The notes under the pieces are model-generated. The model did not search any database. It was not told the DNA's origin and was given only the letters and a program-made list of their open reading frames with translations. Shown here one piece after another: positions 23,369-37,339 of a stretch of 64,000 nt of DNA (the first letter of the stretch is position 1; the number at the start of each line of letters is the position of its first letter). The translations under genes and the position numbers were made by a program. The stretch lies in NCBI GenBank assembly GCA_905182985.1, contig CAJJDN010000087.1:113360-177359 (forward strand), written 5' to 3'. The stretch is from Paramecium sonneborni (lineage: Eukaryota; Ciliophora; Oligohymenophorea; Peniculida; Parameciidae).

Positions 23369-24217
23369 AAAATTTGAAAAATATTATATATTATTTTGAC
23401 AAGAATAATTGTTCATTTATTCTTATTCCAAATTGTATATCTTATTATATAAAATCAAATAATATGAACTTGATATACATAAAAGTAATAATTATTTATA
23501 TGCTTTTTATAATCGAGGTAAATTATTGAGACTAAAATTAGGCTGTTTCTACACGAAGTAGTGGAAATAGCTTAAGCATTAACCCATGTAAATCAAGTAA
23601 ACTAACGTCATTCTATATTGCTATATGGCCTTCTATTATAGATGTGAATTATTCAAAATAATATACGTATTATGTAACAAACTAGCTTCTATTCTACTAA
23701 ATTAGAGTTTCATACTTGAAATTTAAATTAGGAAGTTTGTATAATAGTATTGTTTGAAAACGACAAATCTTGAATGATTTTAATTATGCTATCCAAAATT
23801 GATTAATAAATTTTCTATGGCTTGTTATCATAAAGGTGTAATATTATTATTCCATTAAGAAAATAAAAATTAAAAAAAGAACTTAGGTAGAATACACAAC
23901 AAATATACATGTCCTAATTTTGTCAATTAAAAAAAAAAAAAGATTATTAATACTATATTATATAAATATTTGGGATAAAATAGATAAAATTCATGTAGAT
24001 TTTAAGTTTAGAAGTTTAGAAGAAATGATCTGTAATGATTTTTGTGTGAAAAAATAAAAAAATAATAAAAATCAATTCTGAGATCACAAAAGAGGTTGAA
24101 GGACAAGAGAGATAAAAGAAAATAAAGATGGAAAGTATAGGAAGAAATTGAGAAATAAAGGTGTTGAATATTTAATGTGCATAACTTTATAATAAGCTAT
24201 TAGAATTAAATTAATAA
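23369..24217. other. intergenic with possible structured RNA
   Basis: About 850 bp with no convincing protein frame. Around 23551-23583 the sequence folds into a hairpin: GGCTGTTTC pairs with GGAAATAGCT, with a 5-nt loop ACGAA after three more pairs. Local GC is higher than the surroundings. It could be part of a small RNA gene; I cannot assign a class. The last 100-200 bp must contain the beta-tubulin promoter. Confidence 0.35.
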
Positions 24218-25595
<1,378 letters not shown>

Positions 25596-27194
25596 TAACA
25601 TTATTTTTCTTTATCAATTCACTAAATGTAGAAAAAAAATATAAAAAATCAATTATCTTTGAAAATCGGTTCATCTTCAAACACAAGTTTTATAGGAAAA
25701 AACGTTTTTTTACATTATGTATAAGAGAAAAAGTGATTTCAGAAGGAAGATATAACACAGGCAAATTAAAAGTCATAAAAAAATAAAATAAAATAAAATA
25801 AATATAATTTTGAATCATTAAAAATATAGAAAGAATTAAATTATATGAGCTTTTTTGTTGGGAATTTTTTCTCTAACAATAGAGAATTAATTTAGTGTCT
25901 AATTTAATATAACTTCATGTACATTGATCGCATCATCTCAATTTATTCATACAGAGGGTAAAATAGAATAAATCTCCATCTGTTTTTTTGGCTAAGTAGC
26001 TTCATGCTAAATAAATCAAACTTAATAATTTCCTGAGTTTGCTAAATTTCTTTAAAGAAGAGTTTTATTGATAACTTCTGCACTACCAATTAATAACAGG
26101 TATATCAATATTTGGAATTTCTAAGGAATTTTGGCACACATTATACGATTGTCTAGAGTGAGTTATGTTCACCCTTTACAAATTTGAATTATTGATAATT
26201 TTTATTGAAAAAGGTTTAAAATATTTGAGTTAAAATAAGCAGGTATAATAAAATCAAAATATTGAAAAGAGGGATAGAATAATAACTATTATCAAAAAGA
26301 ATATGGACTTAAGGTTTATGGTGATAATACAAAATAAATTTCCTCCAACTCCCCTGCACATCAGAATACTTTTCTTATCTGTTTAAATTCTACTATCAAT
26401 TACCAAACTTATTTCTTCTACTTCAAGATTAAATTTTCAATCTGCCATGAAGGAGCATTTCAAAAATTTAATTATATCATCCTTAAAATAAATAAAATGT
26501 ATTCTATCTATATATATCTATATATCAAGCGTTTGGCTGGCTAGATCACAAAAAAATCTTATCTAATTTTAATTTTTAAAAACAGCAAAAAAAATAAAGT
26601 ATTAGTTCAAATATTTGTTGAAATTTTAAGTATTAAGTATATAGTATAATTGATAGGAAAGAGAAATTGAGAGAATCTAATATAAATAAATAAAGTAATA
26701 GACCTTTCAGCCAAGTAATAGTTGTCAATTCCTTTAAATTACATCATAGTTTCATCCAAATAAAAAAAAGCTTTAATATAATTTCTTATTGTTTTTACCT
26801 AGCATTTCACTAATAGTAATAGGGGCTGAATATAATATTTGAAAAAATGAAGCAGAGTGAATATTTATAATAAATATGAATAACTAATTAATATTTTTGA
26901 AACACTTGAGCGAAAACAAAATTTTATAATTGATTCTAGATAAGAGAGGGAAAAATTCTTAATTTTTGAGTGATTGCTTTTGAAATAATGATAATTTTAA
27001 TTTTTTAGACCTTTAAGATTAATTCAATATTTAAAGTAATCATATTTTTACTTATATTTAATAATTTTTTTCAAAAAATGTTCCTCTCATCATTAAAATT
27101 TTATGAAAACTTTTTTTTGGCTTTTGTTTTATAAAAAGTCAGAATAAATCAGATATTTTAATTTTCTTTTTAATATTATTCATTAACTGAAAAT
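25596..27194. other. long AT-rich intergenic region, no gene seen
   Basis: About 1.6 kb after beta-tubulin without a supportable gene on either strand. A short run of TAAAA units lies near 25771-25805. On the minus strand near 26090-26140 a short stretch (IPNIDIPVI) faintly recalls response-regulator sequence, but it is far too short to call. Much of this may be decayed coding DNA like the neighbouring pseudogene. Confidence 0.4.
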
Positions 27195-29983
27195 TCATGA
27201 TTTCTACATATGATCTTCATTCCATTTTCCTACCTTCTAGACATTATCAAATTTTTCTGAATATAAGATTTAAGTTTAATTTAATTTATAGAATATGTTA
27301 CTCACAAAAACTAACACTCAAAAAACCCATAAACCATTCTTCTAACCTTCTTCATTAAATAATCCATTACCACTAATAAAAATATATGTATATGTCTCGT
27401 TCTTTTCTTAATAATATTTATCTTATTAACCTCTAGATTTAATTTCCGTCTCCCATATTTTCTACCATTTTTATATTCTCCTTTATAGAAAACTTTACTA
27501 TCTCTAGATTACAATAGTAAATAATTTACTCTTGAAATTCTCACTCACAACTTTCCATTTGTCCTCTTTTAATCCGTATTATGAAAATAAGCCACCCCTT
27601 CTATAATTAAAATAATGAATATTAAGTATTCTACATCTTTTTATAGTTATTTTTTCCCCAACCTTTATAGTTGAAATTTCATATTCCAACTTTTTGGCCA
27701 AATTAATAATTCCCAGAATTAAAAATTTTACAATCTCTGCTTTGTAATTCAAAGAAATACTTTTTGAAAAAATCGCTCAATACTATCCAGTGACCAATTT
27801 TTTAACAAAATTCATCCTAACATCCCGCTTTTATTAATTTGATTTTTTACATCCATTCATTTTTATAATTAATTCGAGCAATTTCTTATTAATGATTATT
27901 GTTAAAAATACTGAGAGAATTTGCTCGAAAGTTATAACCCATTATCTTTATTTATACCAATATTTATCATATTATCCTCCACCTCTAAAATTTAACAAAT
28001 CATTATTATGTTATACATTCTATTAAATGTACTCCCTATAAAGTTAATTATTTAATTTATGTTCCAATTACCAATTTTGACACCATTAAGATATTCGTCT
28101 TACTAAATAATCTAATTATCACTAAATATTTCATAAACTAAAATATTCCTTGAAATTATCAATCAAATCTATCCATAATCCACATTTAAGAATCCTTATT
28201 ATATAATTTTCTCCACCACTATTTATTAATAATTTATCAATTTTTTATGCAATTTTAATAAACGCCTTCAAAAATAACTTAATTATTAAGACTTCATTAA
28301 TTAATGATTATTACTATCCAAAATTATAATTATAATCTATGCATTTTAAAAATTTTCATCATAAACTCGTTCTCCAATATAGCTAATTTTTAAAATATAT
28401 ATTTTTACATCCATTTATTATTGTCATAAAGATCCCATAAATCTTCATTTTTCCCATTTTATAGTAACCTTCAAAAATGAATTAATTTTCACTAAAAAGC
28501 TTATAAATGTAAAAATACTTATCAAATTAATCATAAATCTCAGTTCATCTTCCATCTTTTTGACCTTATTCAGTGAATATTCTTCCACCACTAAAATGAT
28601 AATTATAATTATTTCAAGCATCCATTCAGGCTTTTTCTGGCATTCCTTTTTAAAACCAATATTCCATCTACCAAACCTTTTGCCTTTTATATATTCTCCA
28701 TGATAAATGAATTAACTCTTACTATTTTAAAAATAATATGGATAAATACTCTTAAAATCTATCACTCAATTCAACCCAATGTCCAACATTGAAACCTTAT
28801 CTATCAAATATTCCTCCACCACTTTGATTATTATATAAATATAGAAATACATCTTTTAATCCTTAAAAATAATTCTCATCTACCAACTCTCTCACCATAT
28901 TAATTATATCCATCTCAAAAGAAAACTTTGCTATCCCTTATTATTGAATTCAAATTATTACTTTTAGAAAATAGCGCATAAATCCTACCATTAACCTTCC
29001 TTATAACCTTTATTATTATAATACCACCAGCACTACCATTTAAATTTCAATTTATATACAATTATTTATCACCTTTTATCTCTCTATATTTGATAATCAA
29101 TCTTCCAATTTTTATACTGTTTAGATATTCACCTTCATAAAACACCTTATTACTTTTAAAATTAATATAAATTTATTTGATAACTAATTAAAATTTTAGT
29201 CCAAATCTTCCCATTTTCAATTTTTCCAACTTTATTCATTATAAAACCCCCCTCCACTATAAAGGATGATATGGACTTATTCATACATTAATTCAAATTC
29301 TTCATTATTTCCATTCTTAATAATTTACCATAGACCAATTTTTTTACCATTTCTATCTTACCCTTTAAAAAGGATTTAATTTTAACTATTTATTTTTGTA
29401 TTATAAAAAATACCTCCAAAATAATCGCTTAAATCTACCCAATGGCCATATTTTAATCCTCAATCATCACATTAACTTATCTCCTGTTTTTATATCATCA
29501 TAGTAATCTCCAACTTTATATTCTTAAGCATTTCCACACTAAAAGCCTAAATTACTCTGAAAAAGTTTTGAATAATTCTTTCTGTTTCCCAACTTTTTTC
29601 CATCCTGTGTATATTTTTAGCCTAATTTATTTCAATTACTATATCATCCTCCAAAATCTCATAATGCGGAGCCTTTCCAAATTGGAACCTATCTTCCAAC
29701 CCTCTTAAAACCATTACTGTAAATCCCTAACTATTATAGATGATTGATTTATTCCAAATTAGTTATTATATCTGAACTACTTAGAATCTCAATAAATTTA
29801 TTTCTATAAAGAGATATATCAAAAAATTATTACGTTTTTATTATTTACCCATCATCTTGCCTTTTACAATTTTATTGAAAACCCTCATATTATTAGTTTT
29901 TCACTACAAACTAAAACATCTAATCACACTCTTTTTTATATTCATCTAGGTAAATATCCATAATAAAAAAATTATTAATAAAT
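27195..29983 (-). pseudogene. degenerate MORN-like tandem repeat gene with intron-bearing repeats
   Basis: A start (MDIYLDEYKKECDQMF) at about 29963 leads into many repeats of the type GGG.(F/Y)(D/N).(Q)G.K.G.W..L.D.F, then Q...Y.GEY.NGK..GRW, a large ciliate family distantly like MORN repeats. Examples are SGGGIFDRQGFNVGHWVEL with FIYHGEYIKGKRFGRWNI, and QILFKGQDRNGKKIGLWQII. Several repeats contain a 27-28-nt GTATTT...TAG intron at the same place. Frames are broken repeatedly, and TGA stands where conserved Trp codons are expected (for example KDGR-TGA-TEIYD, and twice near 29640). The gene is therefore judged non-functional. Boundaries are approximate. Confidence 0.72.
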
Positions 29984-30279
29984 ATGAAAATAATTTTCCA
30001 TTATTTAATAAAATAATTTTTCTTTATATAAAATATTTTTCTTCTTCCTATAATTCATCAATAATAAATCAAAAAAATTAAAAAATTAAATTAATTTTAA
30101 TAAATTTTAAACTTGAGATTTTCTTTAAAGTATTTCCCAGATGGTGACTATATTTATTTTCAAAGTAGTTCTCATTTGACTTTTGTTTTAAAATTTTTTC
30201 AAAATTGAAAAATTCGCATATTTTTTTTTTACTTGAGAACAATTCTTATAAAAACTATAGATTAAGGTAAAAAATTAAT

Positions 30280-30450
30280 CAAAACTAATATTGATATTGT
30301 TGTATGAACAGCCAAGTAAAAAGCAATTGTTGGAGTTGAAAATTTCAAAAAATTGAAGAAGCTGGTGGTAATGTAGGAATTCTTATCTGAGGTTTATCAA
30401 GAGATTATGATAGAAGAGAAAAAGTGTTAATTAATCCAGATTACTTACTT
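30280..30450 (+). pseudogene. fragment of an EF-Tu-like (mitochondrial) elongation factor gene
   Basis: The translation shows NIDIVV, a TGA, then AKQKAIVGVENF, and after a one-base frameshift in a run of A, KKIEEAGGNVGILI, a TGA, GLSRDYDRREKVLINPDYL. This follows EF-Tu domain 2 in order: the GVEMF-K...E.G.NVG.LLRG...D..ERG.VL..P pattern. One TGA replaces the Arg codon expected before Gly. Nothing upstream or downstream extends the match. This is a relic, probably of an organellar-type EF-Tu gene. Confidence 0.6.
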
Positions 30451-31090
30451 TTCAATATATCCTTGTATTGAATAAAATCAATACATTATAAAGTAAGAAG
30501 AAGGAGGTCTTAAAATATCGAACATTCCCCGCAGCAGTATATTTATAACTAATAGATGAATATATATATAAATATAGTACTAAATTAATAAAATATATTA
30601 TTAACTGAATTTATTATTAATAATATAAATAATATGAGTAAATAAGTTTAGTTAACATTCAATATAAAAATTATGATTTGATAAAAATACTAAAAAATAG
30701 AAATAGGATATTAAAGATACTCAGAATGTTATCAGAATAGGATTTCTACTAATCTTTCACTTCTAAAAACTCAGCAGACTTAAAAATAATTCTCACCAAA
30801 ACAAGAAAATAGATTAATTTTTCTAAAAATAACACTCTTCCTATTTAAGAAATATTCTTTATAATTTTATTTCATTTTAATTAAAATCTATCGATCTCAA
30901 TAAAGTTAAAATTATTAGTTGTCAATTTAAATTATTTTTTCTTGATCTATAAATCAAATATTAATTTATTTAACAATTTTAATTTTATCTTAATGCAAAA
31001 TTTGCATCAAAGATATATTGAAAGGAACATGATTCATATTCAAAATAAATAAAGCTGTTAGTATAAGAAGTAAATAAAATAATACATGGA
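30451..31090. other. intergenic, one weak coding-like stretch
   Basis: From about 30634 a frame beginning MSKQVQLTFNIKIMI meets a TGA and then continues as Gln/Ser/Lys-rich text to about 30960. No family recognised, no clean intron removes the TGA. I do not call a gene. Confidence 0.3.
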
Positions 31091-33809
31091 TCAATTAAAT
31101 AATTTTATTAACACTTGTTTTAACTAGGTGATATTTAAGGGCTTCGTTAAGACATCTCTCATTCCAACTTCTAGGCATTTGTTGATATCCTCTGTCGAAT
31201 TAAATGCAGTCAACCCTATAATTGGGATATCTGGTACAATCTTATCTCTTATAAGATCCATTAAAATTTTTGTAGTCGTCCATCCATCCATTATAGGCAT
31301 TTAACAATCCATTAGAATAAAATGAAACAATTTACACGATTCAGAACATTTTTCAGTATTTTAAATTAATTCAACAGCCTGACATCCATTATATGCCTAA
31401 AAATTAAATGAAAATTACTATTAATAATCTAAACCCCATTTATCTTATGATGACTTATAGGGCTTTTTAATTAAAGAGATCATCATCTACAGATAATATT
31501 CTCGCACATTGACAAGAAAACTACAAATTTTCAAATTTTTCTTCCATTTCTATCTCCTATTCTTCTCTTTAAATTAGTCTTGAGATTAATGTATTTGGTC
31601 TTTTGCTTGAGGCTATATCTAATTCTGAAAGGCTAAAGGAAGATTTTTTTCTTCTTTTAATTTATTTTTCTTTTGAATCCTTATTATTTATAAAAATTGA
31701 AAATGGTTTGCTTATTATATTTAATTTAAGTAAATTATCCTGAATGTTTCCTCTTAAAGTGTCATCATCTTATAATAGATCGGTTTCTTGTTATACATAT
31801 TAATTTAACAATCCAGTTGATTATTAAGGTCGAAAATAATTAGCTATTGAGGAGTGATGTCTAATTGGAATTTATTAAATTTTTTTATCGACCATTATAT
31901 TATCAAATTTTGGATTATTAATTATTAATAAGCCTTGAATTCCCATACACAGATCTGGTACAGTAAAAGCAGTTCTTAAACTTTATCTTTTTATAGTACC
32001 ACCTAATATTTGAGTATTAGAAGATTAACTTGTTCTAATTTTAAAGAAGACTTAAGTTCCTTCACCTTGACCACTAGAAGTTATTTTCAATTAAGTTTTA
32101 TTTAAAGGAGCTAATTTGAATAAATTCATTTAACTGACAAGTAATCCTAAACCTTACCATTCATCATGACATGAAAAATCTCTATTTAAGTTAAAGGACT
32201 ACAAGAATTCTTAAATTTTCTGTAATTAATCATTTTATATACCTGCACCTTAATCTTTTACACAAAATGATAAAGTATTTTCATAAAAAGAAATTTCTAA
32301 GGTGATCAATCCTCGCTCAGAAAATTTAATTGAATTCTAGATTATATTTACTAAAATCTACATAATTCTATCAAAATCTGAATATATTAGTGGAGGAACA
32401 GAATTTTTAACATTTATATGTAATCCAAGGTTTTTCATTTACAGAATTGGCCTAAATATATCATTTACTTCTTCAACAATATCTTCAAAGTTAAATTCTT
32501 CAAATTTATATTTGATTACTTGAGAATGAAATTAAGTAAAATCTATAATATCTCTAATTAAATATGCTTATAATTTTAGTGCATTAGAAGCAGGATAAAT
32601 AAAATTATATTTATGATTTTCATTGATACTTTGATCATTAACAAGTCCATCAAGAAATAATTTAGCGCTATTTAGAGGTGTTCTTAATTCATGAGAAAAA
32701 GAATCAATTATTCTAACTTAAAATTTTTCTCTTGTTTCTAATTTTTATAAATAGCTTTGAAGTGATATGTCATCCATTATAATCAAATATTCTTAATCAT
32801 TTTAACCACAAAATATCTTACACTAAATATTTCTTGTATATTCTTCCTCATGAAATGCTGCTTATTTAGTTTTTGATAATTAAGCTATAAGTTCTAAATT
32901 ATTCTCTTTTGAATAAAATTAATCAAGATTTCCATTTTAAAGTTCTAATAATATTTCATTCAATGTATTTGGAAGCTTTTAATTACTAAGCATTTTATTG
33001 CAACTAAAAAATATTGGTACACTACTCTATTATATTGGGGATTGTTTTGGTAATTTTAAACTTGTCTCTTTAACCTATTTCCTTTTTCTTTTGATTTATA
33101 GTTTAAATTATAATTCATTCATTAAAAATTTAGGAATATCTTAAATACCATTAAACATTTAGAGGAGAGATTGATTTTAAAACATAATTTACAGATTATC
33201 TTTTTTTACAATCATGATGCCTACTGGAATATTTTATAATCGAATTAACCAAGAATTACTAATTGAATCTGATATTAAATTGATAAATTCTGAATTTCTC
33301 TGAGTGGGTTTAGTCATCTATTAAGGCAATTCCAATTCTTAATTTTATTCCATTAATGAACAATTTTTTAATTTTAACATCAAAATTGTACAATAAATAG
33401 TGACTATATATGAAATTATATTTTCTTAATGAATAATGAATAAGACAATAAATAAAATGTTATAAAGGAGATGTAGTATTAAGGATTTAGTTTTTGATTA
33501 TTTCATAACCATTAACATTTCTTATGCTTTCAACAATATATAAGCGGTTCTAGTTAAATCTCTATCTAAAATACAACAAAATGATATGTGAACACTTAGT
33601 GTAATACTCATAAACCATCGAAAATATTTTTTTGAAATTACTTTTTTTTTTTGAATGATTAGTAAACTTGTTAGCAATATTATTCCGTTTATAATTAGTA
33701 ATACAAGTGATAATATTAAACTAACATCTTATAAATATAAAAGCAGTCCAATAGTAACATTCATAATGTTTGTTGAATAGAACTAAATTAATTTCCAATT
33801 TAATTGCAT
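31091..33809 (-). CDS. membrane hybrid histidine kinase with receiver domain
   Basis: 898 aa; one 22-nt intron at 31397-31418 between the receiver's first strand and helix. Residues 1-150 hold about four to six membrane helices (IGLLLYLQDVSLILSLVLLI...). A PAS-like segment (NIPVGIMIVKKDNLQIMFQN) follows. The phosphoacceptor box SFSHELRTPLNSAKLF is near residue 372, and the ATP-binding domain has NIIQNSIKFSE, DQGAGIQ and GLGLLV. A low-complexity linker leads to the receiver: ILSVDDDLFN, then DCQMPIMDG (phosphoacceptor Asp near 823) and TKPLN with the conserved Lys. All catalytic motifs appear intact. Hybrid kinases pass phosphate from His to their own Asp; the downstream phosphotransfer partner is not here. 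Start is the first ATG after an upstream in-frame TGA. Confidence 0.93.
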
Positions 33810-34244
33810 TATATTTATAATAGTTTCAATGCATGATATTTATAATAATAAGTAAATTATTAATCTAAGTTCTAGAATATACAGGTAATAATAACATATT
33901 ATTCCATTTCACATATTTGCATGGTGTTAAAATCTTGTTATATAAAATAAGATAAAATATCAAATCAAGAAGCTTTAATTTTCTAAAATATTTATATATA
34001 TAATCATTTCTCAATGATAATATTTAAATATCTAAGTGAAGATGATTTGAAAATCTACAAATGCAGATGAGCATTTGTAGATTGTTTAATGACTTAAAAC
34101 AAAGAAAAACAAGGCTCAATAATGAATTAAAATTTTGGAAAAAATAGATTAATCATAATATTATATTTATATATAATATTTGTGCTCATGAGAGCCATAT
34201 ATGTAATAATGCTCTCATTGATTTTGCATTCTTAAACCTGAGTT
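33810..34244. other. intergenic, no gene seen
   Basis: AT-rich spacer between two minus-strand genes. A short inverted match lies at 34047-34085 (AAATCTACAAATGC ... GCATTTGTAGATT), a near-perfect 13-14-bp stem with a very short loop, possibly a 3' or promoter-proximal hairpin. Confidence 0.4.
34045..34083. repeat. short inverted repeat (hairpin)
   Basis: AATCTACAAATGC is followed after a few bases by GCATTTGTAGATT, its reverse complement. It lies in the spacer between the histidine kinase start and the stop of the upstream hypothetical gene. Function unknown. Confidence 0.6.
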
Positions 34245-35164
34245 TCAATAACTATCTTTAAAATGTTTCGATATCTTATCTACTGCCTTAGCAGCTAATG
34301 GATGACAATTGTTCGGTAAATTCAGGCGATGCAAAAATAGATTTAAATGCTACAGACGTTCTTCTTAACATAAAACTTAAGCAAGCTAATATAAAATTTA
34401 ATCTGGAAGAAGCATAATTTTATAGGTTTCCTCAATATTTAATAAAAGTTCTTTATTTTTAATATCTGGCATGAATTTTTGCATAAAATTTAAAGCTCTT
34501 TAATGGGCTTGTTTCTAGATATCACATTCTACCATAAGATATGCTAATATAAATTTTTAACTCTAACAAATTTATTTATTCTATTATGAAGTAAATTTTT
34601 ATTGAGTATTCTAATTTGAGAAAGATGATTGTTGCAATTGTTAATCTTATGAATTATTAATATTATTTAAATTATTTATTTGATTATTAAGATTCTAAAT
34701 TTTTTTTATATTACTTTTTTCTAATTTTTTCCCTTTTTTGTTTGATTTACCTATGGATCCTTGTCCAAGCACGTGAATGGCAATGCCCTTGCCAATTTAA
34801 GAATTGTTATTCTTGATGTTTGAAGAAATGAAATCTTCAAATCTTTATTTGACAATATGGGCATTCATTATAACTTAATTAGGATTGGATTAAGAGGATA
34901 AATCTGTAATTTTTTCTGAGGTTTAAGAAGGAATGATGGACTAAGTTTTAAATAACGATAATATACATTATCAGTACATATGGAAGACATGTCCCATTAA
35001 TCTGATAGGTCTTCTTGTAAAGATAAATCACTATCTTAAAAATCTTAACTTCTTTCTTCTTCAAAGAATGATGCATTTGAATGTATTTCAGTTGAATTAT
35101 GTGTAAGTTCAAATTCATGACTTAATTTTCTTAATTTCTAAATAGCTTTCTCAATTGTTGACAT
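34245..35164 (-). CDS. hypothetical protein with conserved helical C-terminus
   Basis: 297 aa with one 26-nt intron at 34941-34966. The N-terminus is acidic and Ser-rich (MSTIEKAIQKLRKLSHEFEL). The middle holds a poly-Asn/Gln region (residues about 130-185). The last 100 residues are a compact, probably all-helical domain: FILAYLMVECDIQKQAHQRA, then LPDQILYQLAQVLC and LPNNCHPLAAKAVDKISKHF. The phrase HPLAAKAVDKI resembles helical regulatory domains, but I cannot name the family. The complexity of the C-terminus supports a real gene. Confidence 0.6.
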
Positions 35165-35256
35165 ATTAGTTTGGATGATTATATTAATTATTTATTTAAT
35201 AATGAAGACATCTGTGTTATAATGTTAATTAAGAATTTATATTGACATTAAAATAA

Positions 35257-36602
35257 ATGGATTAAAATAACCTGCATACATTGTTTTTTATAGATCATAT
35301 TCTTAAAAATGAGCAAGCACAAAAAATACAATAACTTGCTAAAGAATAAAGTGCATAAAATGCTCATATAAGAGATGTAGCTAAAGAACAGGCTGACCTA
35401 TTTTTATCATAACTTCCATCTTCAAGTTATGGTGAAGAGAAAGTTAAAAGGTTATATTTTGATGGTTGTTTTGATTTAATGCATTCTGGTCATTTTAATG
35501 CACTTCGTTAAGCCAAAGAGTTATGTGAAACTTTGGTAGTTGGAGTAATTAAATCAGATGCAATAGCTAAAGCAAAAGGACCTCCAATTATGACTGATGA
35601 AGAAAGATTAGCATTAGCAAGTGCTTGTAAATGGGTAGATGAAGTAGTTGTTTAAGAAACATATGATCCAACTATAGAATAAATAGATAGACATTAATGT
35701 TCACATGTTGCACATGGAGATGATTTAGTCTAAACTGCTGATGGCAAAGATGCTTATCAACCATTTAAAGATGCTAAGAGAATGAAGTATATTTTTACAT
35801 TCTATATTGTTGTAGAATCTTTAAAAGAACTGAAGGAATCAGCACAACTGATATTGTAGGAAGAATGTTATTAATGACGAAAGAAGTTATGTGGGAAGAA
35901 AAAGTAAATATGCATTCTATCATTTTAGAAAGTGTTTTAAAAGTAAACTATTGTTGAAGCATCTAATATTGATTCCTTAGAAATTGATCAAGCTTCCATT
36001 GAATAAACTTTAAACAATAAAATACTTAATACAACTAGAAGAATTATGTAATTTAGTAACAATAAAAAACCTAAATCTGGTGATAAAATTGTCTATATTG
36101 ATGGATCATTTGATATTCTACATTAAGGTCATGTTGATGTTTTAAGAAAAGCTAAAGAAATGGGAGATTTCTTATATGTTGGGGTTTATGATAATGAAGT
36201 ATATAAAAATTCTTAAATTCCTAGACTATTAATTAAATTAAAGGCAAAAATTATCCAATTTTAAATTTGTAAGAAAGAGTCTTAAATTTACTTGCTATTA
36301 AATATGTAGATGAAGTTATTATGGGTGTACCTTATAAAGTCAATGAATAATTAATCAAGAATTTTAAAATTGATTTAGTCGTTGAAGGAAGTTGCTCTTA
36401 AAAAACAATTGAAGATCCTTATGAATTACCAATTAAATTAGGCATCTATAAATAAATCAAAGCTGTCAATTAATAGACTGCTGATGAGCTAATTGAAAGA
36501 ATAGTTAGCAATAGATTAAGGTTTTTAGAAAAGTATAATTCGAGGAAAAAAAAAGAAATCAATTTCTTCGAAAACCATGATTACAAGGTAGAAGAAATAT
36601 GA
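35257..36602 (+). CDS. PCYT2: ethanolamine-phosphate cytidylyltransferase
   Basis: 421 aa from four exons; introns at 35787-35815 (29 nt), 35904-35928 (25 nt) and 36199-36224 (26 nt). Two cytidylyltransferase domains in tandem. The first has YFDGCFDLMHSGHFNALRQA near residue 73; the second has YIDGSFDILHQGHVDVLRKA near 259. Both keep the HxGH nucleotide-binding motif. Other landmarks are GPPIMTDEERLALASACKWV, KIFKRTEGISTTDIVGRML and IKGKNYPILNLQERVLNLLA. It makes CDP-ethanolamine from CTP and phosphoethanolamine in the Kennedy pathway of phosphatidylethanolamine synthesis. The double domain separates it from choline-phosphate cytidylyltransferase. It also carries an N-terminal extension of about 60 residues of helical, Gln-rich sequence. 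Confidence 0.95.
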
Positions 36603-36669
36603 TATTAATATTTTTAAATCCACAAAAAAATATAAATATATGTCATAATGTACTTTATAATACTCAATA

Positions 36670-37311
36670 TCAAACTTCCAAACGTTTTTCTGAGACATAG
36701 ATTCCATCCAAGAATTATCTGATATCTTTATTTTTAACAGCACAAGCTTAATGAATTAGAGCACAAGTTAATGATACATTGTTAAGGTCATTACCAGCAA
36801 GGGTTAAGACATCTAATATATTAATAATTTAATCTACTCTTTTCTTCAGCTTCATTTCTAGTGATTATAACTCCTGGCAAACATTTTATTGTTCTAATGA
36901 TTTTCTCTCCCAAGAAATTCTTTATTTCAATACCTGCACCTTTTTCTAATAAATTTATAATAATTGGAAAGTGAGCATATGCTAAAACCATCTTGAATTT
37001 ATATCCTGAAGTTACACCTCTAATCATATTCTTTATTTAAGAAGCAACTGAATTCACTTAACATTTTTGCTTTCTATATGATTACCACATTCTAATGCTA
37101 ACTCTAGATTTCTCCTTCTTTGTTTATTTATTCAATTTCTTTTAAACTTAGATATCTAATGATGCATGTTTGAAATTTCTGTTTAATATTCCTCTTGGTC
37201 CTGAAATCATTAATCAATATCAGTACCTTTAACTTCAACTTTCTTTGAGTTCACCTTAATTTCAATCTTCTCAGGGATTTCTACATGCTCTTCTGTCAGA
37301 ATATATTTCAT
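36670..37311 (-). CDS. RPL9: 60S ribosomal protein uL6 (L9)
   Basis: 196 aa; introns at 37201-37226 (26 nt) and 36813-36837 (25 nt). Begins [20 protein letters not shown] and reads [20 protein letters not shown] across intron 1. The core follows: [42 protein letters not shown], and after intron 2 [41 protein letters not shown]. This is the uL6 fold of the large subunit near the factor-binding site. It converges with PCYT2, with only about 67 bp between the two stops. Confidence 0.95.
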
Positions 37312-37339
37312 ATCTTTTAATTAAAAAAATTTTAATAAA

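Noticed and set aside
33280..33420. Apparent frameshift near the start of the histidine kinase
   Set aside because: A competing frame looked coding, but the frame of the PAS-like segment continues upstream through hydrophobic helices to a Met at 33809, so no shift is needed.
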